Positions 8,674 to 17,131 of a stretch of DNA of 24,453 nt are shown here, piece after piece. The notes under the pieces are model-generated. The model searched no databases, had not been told where the DNA came from, and saw only the letters and a program-made list of their open reading frames with translations. Each line of letters begins with the position of its first letter. Positions within the stretch are counted from its first letter, which is position 1. A program made the translations under genes and the position numbers. This DNA is from Holophagaceae bacterium (GTDB lineage Bacteria; Acidobacteriota; Holophagae; Holophagales; Holophagaceae). The stretch lies in contig JANXQX010000265.1 in the NCBI GenBank assembly GCA_025353305.1, forward strand, positions 1 through 24,453. Direction: 5' to 3'.

Positions 8674-8766
8674 CCTTTTCAACCGGCATCCTGTGCGCGG
8701 TGGAATGCCTGGGAATGAAGGCGGCCTGGAGCGTGGAGCAGGACCCGTTGACCGTTTGACGCGACC

Positions 8767-10428
8767 TTACATTTTGGGGCGGCTGAGATAAGCCTCCGCA
8801 CCCTTCATCACCGCGGCGGGACCGTGACTGGGTCCGCCTTTCCGCTGTTTCTTCAGGCGCAGGCCCCAAAGGCCCGCAAGCTCCGTGGCTTCGGGATTGC
8901 CAGGGGCCAGATTCAGAACTTCCTCAAGGTCCGCCTTGGCCTGGTTCATCATTTCCTGCTTCTCGAAAAGCAGCGCCCGCTTCATGAAACCCCAGGCATT
9001 ATTCGGTTCGCGGACGATGATTTCGGAATATTCGGCCTCGGCTTCCACCAGACGACCAGTATCTTCGGCGGCCTCGCCGCAGAGGATGTTGGTGACGGCG
9101 CAGAAACCCAGCCATTTTTTCTGTTCTGCGAATTCGCGCGGGGTGTAACGGGCCTTGGGCTTCACCGCTTCGATTTCGCCATATAAATAATTCAACGCCT
9201 TTTCAGTGTGGAAGTCCTGGCGGGCGAAGATCTCTGCATCGCCACTTTCGCGGTAGAACGCTTTGGTGATACGGCCCTCCGCGCGGTACTGGTCGTACAT
9301 CCGGGTACCCGGATAAAGCGCCAGCGGACTTAATTGGCAGTCGTGCGGCTTCGAATCACGGATGAGCTGCGCGGTCGCTTCGATGTCGTCCCAGGTTTCC
9401 CCCGGAATGCCTGTGATCAGATAGATGCCGAGGTTCATCCCGACCTTGCGCACCATTGCTAGGGCCTGCCGCACATGTTTCATGCTCGTGCCCTTGTCCA
9501 GCAACAGCAGCACCTTCTCGGAGCCGCTCTCCACGCCGAATTGCATGAACTCGCAGCCCGCCCGTTTCATGGCTACGGCCCGTTCTTCGTCCACCAGATT
9601 CACGCGGCTCTGACAGTTCCAGAGCGGGTGGAGCCCGCTTTGCTGGATGAGTTCCATCATCGTCAGAATGCGGCCCCGGTTGGCCGTGAAGGTGTCGTCG
9701 CGGAACGAATAATAGGTAATGCCGTGCTTCTCGCGGAGCAGCCGCATCTCATTCATCACCGCCTCGGGACCGCGGAAGCGGATGGACGTGCCCCAGAAAT
9801 CCGGCGTGTTGCAGAAATTGCAGGTGGCGGGGCAGCCGCGCGAGGTGGAGATGTAGGCCAGCTGCCCGATGTCATCCAGGAAGTCCGCCTCGAAATGCTG
9901 AACCGGCGCGCCCATCACATCCAGATCTTCCATCACCGCCTGCGGCGCCGTTTCTCCGTCTCGTAGAATAAGTCCCGGTGTGCGTTTCCAGAGGTCGGAC
10001 TCCGGAGCCGTATTCATTCTTTCCAGAATACCAAGCAGGATGGGTTCGCCTTCGCCTTTCACGATGGCCTCCAGCGCCGGGCAATCCTCGAAGACTTCGG
10101 CGGCCAGGTGCGTGGGGTGCGGCCCGCCCGCCAGCGTGATGCAGCCGGAATTCACCTCCTTCGCCATCTGTAGCAGCTCATAGCTGCGCTTGCGGTTGAA
10201 TGTGAACATGGAAACGCCCACGACGTCGGCTTTCTGGGCCTTCAGGTAGGCGATGATCTCCTTGCGGTTCTTCCCGCTGAGATTGGCCAAACGGCAAGGA
10301 AAGCCGCTCGTCTTCAACATCGCTTGCAGGAAGCCCAGGCCGATGGGGAGGAAGGTCATCCACTCATCGCCAAACCCGCTCCGGGGCGCGGAGTAGAGCA
10401 GCAGCGTCTTTGGAGGTGTGCGCGTCAT
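8767..10428 (-). CDS. Class B (B12-binding-domain) radical SAM protein with TPR-like tail
   Basis: A 553-residue protein. Residues about 8-145 form a cobalamin-binding-type Rossmann domain (PIGLGFLQAMLK, DVVGVSMFTFNRKRS, LAGGPHPTHLAAEVF, IVKGEGE); I see no DxHxxG motif for base-off cobalamin, which is common in this class. The radical SAM barrel follows with CPATCNFC: Cys199, Cys203 and Cys206 bind the 4Fe-4S cluster. Typical later motifs are YYSFRDDTFTANRGR, FGVESGSEKVL and YLITGIPGETWDD. Residues about 445-520 form two TPR-like helical hairpins. Family members methylate, cyclise or rearrange varied substrates; none can be named here. The gene stands alone between pyrR and the divergent purL. 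The start is fixed only by the open frame; the ribosome binding site is weak. Confidence 0.9.
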   Translation of the reverse strand: MTRTPPKTLLLYSAPRSGFGDEWMTFLPIGLGFLQAMLKTSGFPCRLANLSGKNRKEIIAYLKAQKADVVGVSMFTFNRKRSYELLQMAKEVNSGCITLAGGPHPTHLAAEVFEDCPALEAIVKGEGEPILLGILERMNTAPESDLWKRTPGLILRDGETAPQAVMEDLDVMGAPVQHFEADFLDDIGQLAYISTSRGCPATCNFCNTPDFWGTSIRFRGPEAVMNEMRLLREKHGITYYSFRDDTFTANRGRILTMMELIQQSGLHPLWNCQSRVNLVDEERAVAMKRAGCEFMQFGVESGSEKVLLLLDKGTSMKHVRQALAMVRKVGMNLGIYLITGIPGETWDDIEATAQLIRDSKPHDCQLSPLALYPGTRMYDQYRAEGRITKAFYRESGDAEIFARQDFHTEKALNYLYGEIEAVKPKARYTPREFAEQKKWLGFCAVTNILCGEAAEDTGRLVEAEAEYSEIIVREPNNAWGFMKRALLFEKQEMMNQAKADLEEVLNLAPGNPEATELAGLWGLRLKKQRKGGPSHGPAAVMKGAEAYLSRPKM

Positions 10429-10444
10429 GGGCGTCCAGCTCTTC

Positions 10445-10450
10445 AGTGTA
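10445..10450 (-). promoter_or_regulatory. Candidate -10 box upstream of the radical SAM gene
   Basis: TACACT on the minus strand, 17 bp before the start, within TTGAACGTACACTGAAG. It resembles the block before pyrR (8668). No convincing -35 box was found. Confidence 0.22.
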
Positions 10451-10525
10451 CGTTCAAAAGGCCTGGAAATGCAGGGCTCATCGTGCTTGGGATGAAGCTA
10501 GAATTGAAGGACGCGGAGCGCTGCA

Positions 10526-12811
10526 ATGTCCACTCTGACCGAACCTATGGTGAACGAATCTCTCGCCCTTCAATTGGGACTGAGCGAAGAGGAATGGCAG
10601 GTGGTGTTGCGCCTGCTGGAAGGCCGCACGCCAACCTACCCGGAGCTGGGCATTTTCAGCGCCATGTGGAGCGAGCATTGCTCCTATAAAAGCAGCCGCA
10701 TCCATCTCAAGAACCTTCCCACCGAAGGGCCCCGCGTGATCCAGGGACCCGGCGAAAACGCCGGCGTGGTGGATATCGGCGATGGCTGGGCCGTGGCGTT
10801 CAAGATGGAGAGCCACAACCATCCCAGCTTCATCGAGCCCTACCAGGGCGCTGCCACGGGCGTGGGTGGCATCCTGCGCGATGTCTTCACCATGGGCGCG
10901 CGGCCCCTGGCGAACTTGAATTCCCTGCGCTTCGGAGAGCTCGGTGCGCCGCGCATGAAAGGCCTCGTAAAAGGCGTGGCGGCGGGCATCTCCGGCTACG
11001 GCAATTGCATGGGCATCGCGATGCTGGGGGGCGATGTGGGTTTCGATGCCTGCTACAACGGCAACATCCTGGTGAACGCCTTCACGCTGGGCGTTCTGAA
11101 GTCCGACAAGATCTTCAAGGGCTTCGCCTCGGGTGTGGGCAACATGATGATGTACATCGGCTCCAAAACCGGCCGAGACGGCATCCATGGCGCGTCCATG
11201 GCCTCGGCCGAATTCGGCGAAGGCAGCGAGGAAAAGCGTCCCACGGTGCAGGTGGGCGATCCCTTTACCGAAAAACTATTATTGGAAGCCTGCCTCGAAA
11301 TCTTCGAGACTGACTGGGTCATCGGCATCCAGGACATGGGCGCCGCGGGCCTGACTTCCAGCTCCTTTGAAATGGCCTCCAGGGCCGGAACCGGGCTTGA
11401 ACTGCGGCTGGACCAGGTTCCCATGCGAGAAGAAGGCATGACGCCCTTCGAGCTGATGCTGTCGGAATCCCAGGAGCGCATGCTGCTCGTGGCGCGGCCC
11501 GGCTGCGAAGAAAAGATCATCGCGGTGCTCCACAAATGGGGCCTTGATGCTGTGGTGGTAGGCGAGGTCACGGACAGCGGCCGGTTCATCGGTTCCTGGC
11601 ACGGCGAAAAAGTCATCGATCTTCCCATCCAGCCGCTCTCGGACGCCGCTCCAAAGTACGACCGGCCCAGCGCCCGCCCAGCCTACCTGGATGAAGTGAA
11701 CGCAGCGCCCATGCCGGATGACCTTAAGCCGGACGATGTGGAAGAGACGCTGCGAAGGTTGCTCGCGCAGCCAACGATCGCATCCAAGCACTGGATCTTC
11801 GAGCAGTACGACGGCACCGTGCGCGGTAACACGCTGCTGCTGCAAGGGGCTGGGGACGCGGGGCTGATACGCATCAAAGGCACCGGCAAGGCCGTGGCCG
11901 TGAAGAGCGATTGCAACTCGCGGTATGCCTACCTGGATCCCTTCTGGGGCGCGGCCCATGCGGTGGCCGAAGCCTGCCGCAATCTGTCCTGCGTGGGCGC
12001 GGAACCCATCGGCCTCAGCGATTGCCTCAACTACGGCAATCCCGAGAAGGCTGAAAACATGTGGGCCTTCGAGCAGGGTTGTCTGGGCATCCGCCAGGCC
12101 TCCCTCGCGCTGAATGCACCCATTGTCAGCGGCAATGTGAGCCTTTACAACGACACCGAGGGCGTAAGCATTTTCCCCACGCCCATGATCGCAGCGGTGG
12201 GTCTCATCGAGGATGTGGCGCTTCCCGTGGATGTGAATGCGCCAGACGCCACCGCACTAACCCAGGTGGGAAACCGTTTCTGCGGCTCCGCTTTCCGCGC
12301 GCCCTTCGATGGGATCTTTTTGATGGGCGCGACCCGTGATGAACTGGGCGGCAGCGAGTACCTGAAACTACGCACCGGCATGGTCCTCGGCCAATGCCCG
12401 GAACTGAGGTTGGATGATGAATTCCGCCTCCAGGCCTGCGTCCGTGAAGGCATCCGCCTGGGCCTTATTCGAAGCGCCCATGACACCTCTGAAGGGGGCC
12501 TGATTACAGCAATTCTCGAGTCCGCTTTTGGTGGCGAAATGGGATGCCAGTTGATGCTCTCGAAACATAACCTGCGGCTGGATAGCCTGCTCTTCGGCGA
12601 GACCGCCGGACGCATCGTCGTCAGTGTCAACGGCGAAGGCGAGAGCGCACTCAAGGCGCTCTGCGAAACCCACCACGTGCCCTTCACGAAACTTGGCACC
12701 ACCGGGGGGACTCGCGTCACCGTGGCAGTGGATGGCCAACCCATCCTGGATGCTGATGCCTCGGAGTTGAGGGAAATCCACACGAACGCGCTGGAAAACG
12801 CGCTGGGCTGA
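10526..12811 (+). CDS. purL: Phosphoribosylformylglycinamidine synthase subunit PurL (small type)
   Basis: Converts FGAR to FGAM with ATP and ammonia in purine synthesis. At 761 residues it is the small PurL that needs separate PurS and PurQ subunits, both encoded at 16433-17567. The SEHCSYK motif at about residues 49-55 carries the His expected to be catalytic. [33 protein letters not shown] and the C-terminal AHDTSEGGL match the family's repeated PurM-like halves. The ATG is preceded by a purine-rich stretch about 8-15 bp upstream. Its stop is immediately next to the stop of the small membrane protein on the other strand. It is separated from purSQ by an amidase and a regulator, and lies on the opposite strand, so the three subunits are not cotranscribed. 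Confidence 0.97.
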   Translation: MSTLTEPMVNESLALQLGLSEEEWQVVLRLLEGRTPTYPELGIFSAMWSEHCSYKSSRIHLKNLPTEGPRVIQGPGENAGVVDIGDGWAVAFKMESHNHPSFIEPYQGAATGVGGILRDVFTMGARPLANLNSLRFGELGAPRMKGLVKGVAAGISGYGNCMGIAMLGGDVGFDACYNGNILVNAFTLGVLKSDKIFKGFASGVGNMMMYIGSKTGRDGIHGASMASAEFGEGSEEKRPTVQVGDPFTEKLLLEACLEIFETDWVIGIQDMGAAGLTSSSFEMASRAGTGLELRLDQVPMREEGMTPFELMLSESQERMLLVARPGCEEKIIAVLHKWGLDAVVVGEVTDSGRFIGSWHGEKVIDLPIQPLSDAAPKYDRPSARPAYLDEVNAAPMPDDLKPDDVEETLRRLLAQPTIASKHWIFEQYDGTVRGNTLLLQGAGDAGLIRIKGTGKAVAVKSDCNSRYAYLDPFWGAAHAVAEACRNLSCVGAEPIGLSDCLNYGNPEKAENMWAFEQGCLGIRQASLALNAPIVSGNVSLYNDTEGVSIFPTPMIAAVGLIEDVALPVDVNAPDATALTQVGNRFCGSAFRAPFDGIFLMGATRDELGGSEYLKLRTGMVLGQCPELRLDDEFRLQACVREGIRLGLIRSAHDTSEGGLITAILESAFGGEMGCQLMLSKHNLRLDSLLFGETAGRIVVSVNGEGESALKALCETHHVPFTKLGTTGGTRVTVAVDGQPILDADASELREIHTNALENALG

Positions 12812-13006
12812 TCAGGCCCTTGCGCCCAGCAGCCGGGCCGGCAACAGGAACAGCGCTCGCAAAAAGGCCATCAATCCATGCACGGTGAGGCCCACGATGC
12901 GGAAGGGCAGGAGCAGCAGCCAGACGAAGGGGTAGAGCACCAGCGCCAAAAGGGCTACTGGCCAGCACATCACCAGCAGGATGCTCCAGAGCAGGAACTT
13001 GGTCAT
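12812..13006 (-). CDS. Small membrane protein (64 aa), unknown
   Basis: The ATG at 13006 follows GGAGG at good spacing. A frame to 13093 exists but lacks such a site. The product is almost entirely hydrophobic: one segment at about residues 4-33 rich in Leu/Val/Trp, a Pro-Phe-Arg break at 34-36 and a second segment at about 37-58, ending in ARLLGARA. Two membrane helices in hairpin form are likely. I do not recognise a family. It ends directly against the purL stop and its start diverges from the amidase gene about 140 bp away. Confidence 0.6.
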   Translation of the reverse strand: MTKFLLWSILLVMCWPVALLALVLYPFVWLLLLPFRIVGLTVHGLMAFLRALFLLPARLLGARA

Positions 13007-13147
13007 GGGCGCCTCCGGAATAGTCTTCGCAATCCAGGCTGCAAGCCCCGGAAAAGCCTGTCCAGGAATTATCGGTGAAAGACCGCACTGCATCGGTGAA
13101 TGGCCCCAAGGTCCGAGGTATGCTCCAAGGGCATTCCGGAGTCTCCA

Positions 13148-14758
13148 ATGACCACCACTTCCTACCAGGACCTCGACCGTCGCGATTTCCTGAGCCTCGG
13201 TTTGGCGGTCGGCGCCTTCGCCGTGGCTACGCCCTTGCGAAGCGGCGCCGCCACGAAAAGCGCCCTCAAGCTGGAGGAGATGAGCCTTGAGGCGTTGCAG
13301 ACGGGGCTGGCCTCAGGGCGCTGGACATCCAAGGCGCTGGTGGCGGGCTACCTGGCACGCATCCGGTCCCTGGATCAGTCCGGGCCCCGGTTGCGGGCGG
13401 TGATCGAACTCAATCCCGACGCCATGGCCATCGCTGCTGCGCTGGACCGGGAGCGCAAGGATAAAGGTCCGCGCGGGCCGCTGCACGGCATTCCGGTCCT
13501 CATCAAGGACAACATCGACACCGCTGACAAGATGCACACCACCGCCGGTTCTCTTGCTCTCCTGGATGCACCTGCGCCCAAGGCGGATGCATTCGTGGTT
13601 CAGAAGCTGCGCGAAGCAGGGGCCGTGATTCTGGGCAAGGCGAACCTGAGCGAGTGGGCCAATTTCCGAGGGAAGTCCTCCACCAGTGGCTGGAGCGGCC
13701 GCGGCGGGCTCACCCGCAACCCCTACGCCCTGGATCGCAATCCCTCCGGCTCCAGTTCCGGCTCGGCGGTGGCCGTGGCGGCCAGCCTTTGCGCGGCGGC
13801 GGTGGGTACCGAGACGGATGGGTCCATCGTGAGCCCCTCCAACGCCTGCGGCATCGTGGGCCTGAAACCGACACTGGGGCTGGTGAGCCGGAGCGGCATC
13901 ATCCCCATCGCCCACAGCCAGGACACGGCGGGACCCATGGCTCGCTCGGTGCGCGACGTGGCGATCCTGCTTGGTGCGATGGCAGGCCTGGACCCCAAGG
14001 ATTCTGCCACTCAAGCCTCCAGCGGCAGGACTGTGGAGGACTACACACGCCTACTGGACCCGGCGGGCCTGAAGGGCGCGCGACTTGGCGTCGTGCGGAG
14101 CTTCATGGGCTCGAACCCGCACCTGGCGAAGGCCTTCAACGCTGCACTCGAAGTGCTCAAGGCTGCCGGGGCGGAACTCGTGGATCCCGTTGAGATGTCC
14201 ACCAGCGGCTACGACGACCCGGAATTCGAGGTGTTGCTGTACGAGTTCAAGGCTGACCTCAACGCGTACCTGAGAGCCCGCGGCGGTGCGGTGAAAGATC
14301 TTGAAACCCTTCATGCGTTCAACGAAGCCCACGCCGATCGGGAACTCCTCTACTTCGGTCAGCAGATTCTCCAGCAGGCGAAAGGCAAGGGTCCGCTCAC
14401 GGAACCCGCCTACCTCAAGGTCCTGGAGACCTGTAGACGCCTTTCCCAAGCCGAGGGCATCGACGCGGTCATGGACAAGCACAAGCTGGATGCACTTCTA
14501 GCCCCCACGGGAAACCCTGCGGATGTTACGGATCTGGTGAACGGCGGCGGGGGCGGGGGCAGTTGTTCTTCCCCGGCTGCGGTGGCGGGCTATCCCCATC
14601 TCACGGTGCCCATGGGTTTCGCATTCGGCCTGCCCATGGGGCTCTCCTTCTTCGGCCGCGCCTGGAGCGAGAGGATGCTCTTGAACCTGGGCTACGCTTT
14701 CGAGCAGATCACCCGGGCGCGACGTCCGCCAATCTTCATTCCCACTGTGAAACTCTGA
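13148..14758 (+). CDS. Tat-exported amidase (amidase signature family)
   Basis: A 536-residue amide hydrolase. The N-terminus has a twin-arginine signal (DRRDFLSLGLAVG, then a hydrophobic stretch ending near residue 35), so it is probably exported folded. The Ser-cisSer-Lys triad of amidase-signature enzymes is visible: Lys120 in GIPVLIKDNID, cis-Ser203 in the NPSGSSSGS loop and nucleophile Ser226 in GTETDGSIVSPS. Length and layout resemble secreted peptide amidases more than GatA, which is cytosolic and lacks the signal. The ATG at 13148 follows GGAG and opens the Tat signal; the frame also extends to 13100. The C-terminal VPMGFAFGLPMGLSFFG block is typical. The substrate is unknown. No gatB or gatC is nearby. 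Confidence 0.92.
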   Translation: MTTTSYQDLDRRDFLSLGLAVGAFAVATPLRSGAATKSALKLEEMSLEALQTGLASGRWTSKALVAGYLARIRSLDQSGPRLRAVIELNPDAMAIAAALDRERKDKGPRGPLHGIPVLIKDNIDTADKMHTTAGSLALLDAPAPKADAFVVQKLREAGAVILGKANLSEWANFRGKSSTSGWSGRGGLTRNPYALDRNPSGSSSGSAVAVAASLCAAAVGTETDGSIVSPSNACGIVGLKPTLGLVSRSGIIPIAHSQDTAGPMARSVRDVAILLGAMAGLDPKDSATQASSGRTVEDYTRLLDPAGLKGARLGVVRSFMGSNPHLAKAFNAALEVLKAAGAELVDPVEMSTSGYDDPEFEVLLYEFKADLNAYLRARGGAVKDLETLHAFNEAHADRELLYFGQQILQQAKGKGPLTEPAYLKVLETCRRLSQAEGIDAVMDKHKLDALLAPTGNPADVTDLVNGGGGGGSCSSPAAVAGYPHLTVPMGFAFGLPMGLSFFGRAWSERMLLNLGYAFEQITRARRPPIFIPTVKL

Positions 14759-15086
14759 ATAACAACGCGCGCTCACGCCGAGATTGCGTCGTTCGGCGAG
14801 TTTCAGTGGGGGTCCGCTTGTCACCTGGATCGGTGCCTGTGCGGCGCTCGGCATCGGTACCTGGCGGGAGCACCAACTCTATAACGGCGATCCCTGGGAC
14901 TCACATTTGCGATGGGAACCAGCTTTTTGAATGACGGTGGAGCCCTGCCCCTGGCCGGTGCCCGGCAGAAGGGAAAGCTGCTGGGCTCGAAGCAGAATCC
15001 CTATTTTCTATCAGTTCCGAATCGTAGCGGTTGACGCTGCTCGCCTTCAGGGTTCAAGCTTTATTCAACCTTTCCCAGGAGGATTC
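14759..15086 (+). other. 328-bp gap with no convincing gene
   Basis: No RNA gene or clear promoter was found. Two short overlapping plus-strand frames look protein-like without good starts: one open from 14763 to a stop at 14930 (TTG at 14784; text such as TWIGACAALGIGTWREHQ) and one from 14912 to 15034 (text such as LPLAGARQKGKLLGSKQN). They could be the frameshifted remains of one gene, but I do not recognise a family. A 6-bp stem (14776-14781 with 14793-14798) just after the amidase may be a weak terminator. The right end holds the AGGAGG site of the next gene. Confidence 0.4.
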
Positions 15087-15380
15087 ATGAAGGCACTACT
15101 TATCGCCGTTCTGATGGCCGCGGCCATCTCGCCCGTCCTTGCCCAGGGCACTGCCAAACCGGCCAAGGCCGCCGCTCCGCCTGCCAAGACCGCACCCGCT
15201 GCAGCAGCACCCGCCCCGGCAGCCACTGGTTTCGTGGGCAACAAGGGCTCCAAGGTCTGCCACAAGGCAGACTGCAAGTCCGTCGCGAAAATGAAGGACG
15301 CCAACAAGGTCAGCTTCGCCAGCGCCGCCGATGCCCAGAAGGCCGGGTACAAGGCCTGCAAGTCCTGCAAGCCGTTCTAA
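15087..15380 (+). CDS. Secreted small protein with Ada-type four-Cys metal-binding domain
   Basis: A 97-residue protein with an excellent ribosome binding site (CAGGAGGATTC before the ATG). Residues 1-20 are a signal peptide (MKALLIAVLM..., cleavage after VLA or at AQ). Residues about 21-47 are an Ala/Pro/Lys linker. Residues 48-97 match the fold and spacing of the zinc-binding domain of Ada: FVGNKGSKVCHKADC, then SFASAADAQKAGYKACKSCKP. Cys58, Cys63, Cys91 and Cys94 would bind the metal. Ada uses this domain in the cytosol to accept methyl groups; stand-alone exported copies are of unknown role and may bind metal or act structurally. A frame to 14931 exists but lacks these start signals. A strong terminator follows. 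Confidence 0.85.
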   Translation: MKALLIAVLMAAAISPVLAQGTAKPAKAAAPPAKTAPAAAAPAPAATGFVGNKGSKVCHKADCKSVAKMKDANKVSFASAADAQKAGYKACKSCKPF

Positions 15381-15406
15381 AACGCAGGACCTCGAAGAAA
15401 GAAATT

Positions 15407-15450
15407 GGGCCGCGAATCCAACCTATGGTATTTCGCGGCCCCATTTTTAT
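15407..15450. terminator. Strong intrinsic terminator between convergent genes
   Basis: GGGCCGCGAA (15407-15416) pairs exactly with TTCGCGGCCC (15432-15441) across a 15-nt loop, followed by CATTTTTATTT on the plus strand. A-rich sequence on the other side allows some action for the araC-type gene coming from the right. Confidence 0.85.
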
Positions 15451-15468
15451 TTGTATTCTTCCCGGGCA

Positions 15469-16338
15469 TCAATCCTTCTTGGGGAACTGACGGTCGTAGG
15501 ATTCTTTGGCGTAGATCGAGGGCGGCACCTCGAAGCGGTGCTTGAAGGCGCGTGTGAAGGCCGAGGCATCGTAGAACCCTAGCATTTTAGCGACATCCGA
15601 AGGCCTTTCGCCGTTGGACAGCAAGGTCACGGCCCTTTGCAGGCGGCGTTCGATCAGGTACTGGTGCGGTGTGGTTCCGGTGGCTTCGCGGAACAGCCGG
15701 ATGAAATGATCGGGTGTGCATTTGGCCATGCTGGCCAACTCCGGCACGCTATTCTGCTGGCCGATCTGCGCCTCCATGTGATCGAGCACGATCTGGAGCG
15801 TGGAGCGGTTCAACCGGTAAGGGAACCGGCTCCTGTCCTCCTTTTCCGATAGGCGGCCAAGCTCCGCGCCCAACAGGATCTGGAAGAGTTCCCGGGTCAT
15901 GAGCTGGACGCCGTCTGGATTCATGAGCTCGCTCATGAAGATGTGGAAAAGTTGCTTCAAGCTCTGGCTTCGCAGCACCGCAAAAGTGTGCTCCTGCCAT
16001 TTCTTGGGCGGGCTCTGCAACGTGGAAAGCAGCGGCTCCGGGAAAGGGCCTTCCAGTTCCAAGGCCGTGAATCCGAATCCTTGCTGGGGCTGATGGCGCT
16101 TCAAGGTATGCCCGAACCCCGGCAGCAGCAGAGCCAGATCGCCACGGCGAATGATGCCTTCTTCGCGATCCCCGTCACCGGTGCAGACCCGCACCGAGGA
16201 AGTAGGCAGGATCAGCGTCCAGGCATCCTTGCTGGGCAAGGCTTTCGGGGGGATGGGATCTTTCTTCAAGACGACCAGACGCAAGGTCCCGCTCGAAAAG
16301 ACCTGGCAGTCGTTGGGATCAGGAGTGAAGGTATCCAT
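15469..16338 (-). CDS. AraC-family transcriptional regulator
   Basis: A 289-residue regulator. Residues about 15-110 look like a cupin-type sensor domain (IIRRGDLALLLPGFGHTLKR is the typical barrel turn). Residues about 180-280 form the double helix-turn-helix: first at about 198-219 (VPELASMAKCTPDHFIRLFR), second at about 247-268 (SDVAKMLGFYDASAFTRAFKHRF), followed by the usual PxxY end. Ligand and targets are unknown. It follows purQ in the same direction after 94 bp, so read-through is possible, but its control of purine genes is not implied. No strong ribosome binding site precedes the ATG. Confidence 0.92.
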   Translation of the reverse strand: MDTFTPDPNDCQVFSSGTLRLVVLKKDPIPPKALPSKDAWTLILPTSSVRVCTGDGDREEGIIRRGDLALLLPGFGHTLKRHQPQQGFGFTALELEGPFPEPLLSTLQSPPKKWQEHTFAVLRSQSLKQLFHIFMSELMNPDGVQLMTRELFQILLGAELGRLSEKEDRSRFPYRLNRSTLQIVLDHMEAQIGQQNSVPELASMAKCTPDHFIRLFREATGTTPHQYLIERRLQRAVTLLSNGERPSDVAKMLGFYDASAFTRAFKHRFEVPPSIYAKESYDRQFPKKD

Positions 16339-16432
16339 GGCAAAAACCGCTATAAGAAGTGAAACATCCTTGGCAGGATGGCAGAATTCGCCCCTGCCTG
16401 TAGGCTTTTTTTCCAGTCACGATTCTATGGCC

Positions 16433-17131
16433 TCAGGCTTTTGCCAGAGCATTCGCCAGGCTTCGAAATATTCCCAGCCCATCGGTGCCTCCCATCTCAG
16501 ACTCCACGGCCCGCTCGGGGTGGGGCATCATGCCCAGCACATTGCCCCGGACGTTCACGATTCCGGCGATGCCATTGACCGCCCCATTGGGCGTTTGCGT
16601 TTCGCCGATCTGCCCGGCTGCATCGCAGTAACGGAAAGCTACGCCACCCCGGGCTTCAAGGTCTATAAGTTCTGAGGCATCCAGGGCGAAGTTGCCCTCG
16701 GCATGGGCCATGGGGACTTTCATCACCTGGCCCGCCTTCAGGACCGAGGTGAAGGGCAGATCCGCTCGTTCCACGCGCAGGTTCACCTGCTGGTGAATGA
16801 AGCGCAGGCTCTCGTTGCGCAGCAGCGCGCCCGGCAACAGGTGGGCTTCACATAGAATCTGGAACCCGTTGCAGACTCCGAAGACCAGTCCGCCGTTTTC
16901 TGCATGGCGCTTGATGTCTCCCATGATGGGCGAGAGCGCCGCGATGGCTCCGCAGCGCAGATAATCGCCATAGCTGAAACCCCCGGGGATGAATACCAGA
17001 TCGGTGTTTTCCGGCAACCGGGCTTCCTGGTGCCAAACGGCGTATGTGTCCCAGCCCATCACGACGCCGCTTGCGTGCAAGGCGTCGTGATCGCAGTTGG
17101 AGCCGGGAAAGACAGGGACAGCCACACGCAC
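16433..17131 (-). CDS. purQ: Phosphoribosylformylglycinamidine synthase subunit PurQ (glutaminase)
   Basis: A class I glutamine amidotransferase that hydrolyses glutamine and passes ammonia to PurL. The 232-residue length is normal. The nucleophile elbow GVCNGFQIL puts the catalytic Cys at 87; His204 and Glu206 in MPHPER complete the triad. The N-terminus VAVPVFPGSNCDHD and FIPGGFSYGDYLR are diagnostic. The start is GTG at 17131, with GAGGTG just upstream. That binding site lies inside a perfect 14-bp hairpin created by the sequence between purS and purQ (17133-17185). In most purSQ operons the two genes overlap or nearly touch; here about 200 bp separate them. Confidence 0.96.
   Translation of the reverse strand: MRVAVPVFPGSNCDHDALHASGVVMGWDTYAVWHQEARLPENTDLVFIPGGFSYGDYLRCGAIAALSPIMGDIKRHAENGGLVFGVCNGFQILCEAHLLPGALLRNESLRFIHQQVNLRVERADLPFTSVLKAGQVMKVPMAHAEGNFALDASELIDLEARGGVAFRYCDAAGQIGETQTPNGAVNGIAGIVNVRGNVLGMMPHPERAVESEMGGTDGLGIFRSLANALAKA

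Noticed and set aside
16396..16412. Short stem followed by a run of T between purQ and the AraC-type gene on the plus strand
   Set aside because: The stem is only three to four base pairs and no plus-strand gene ends there.
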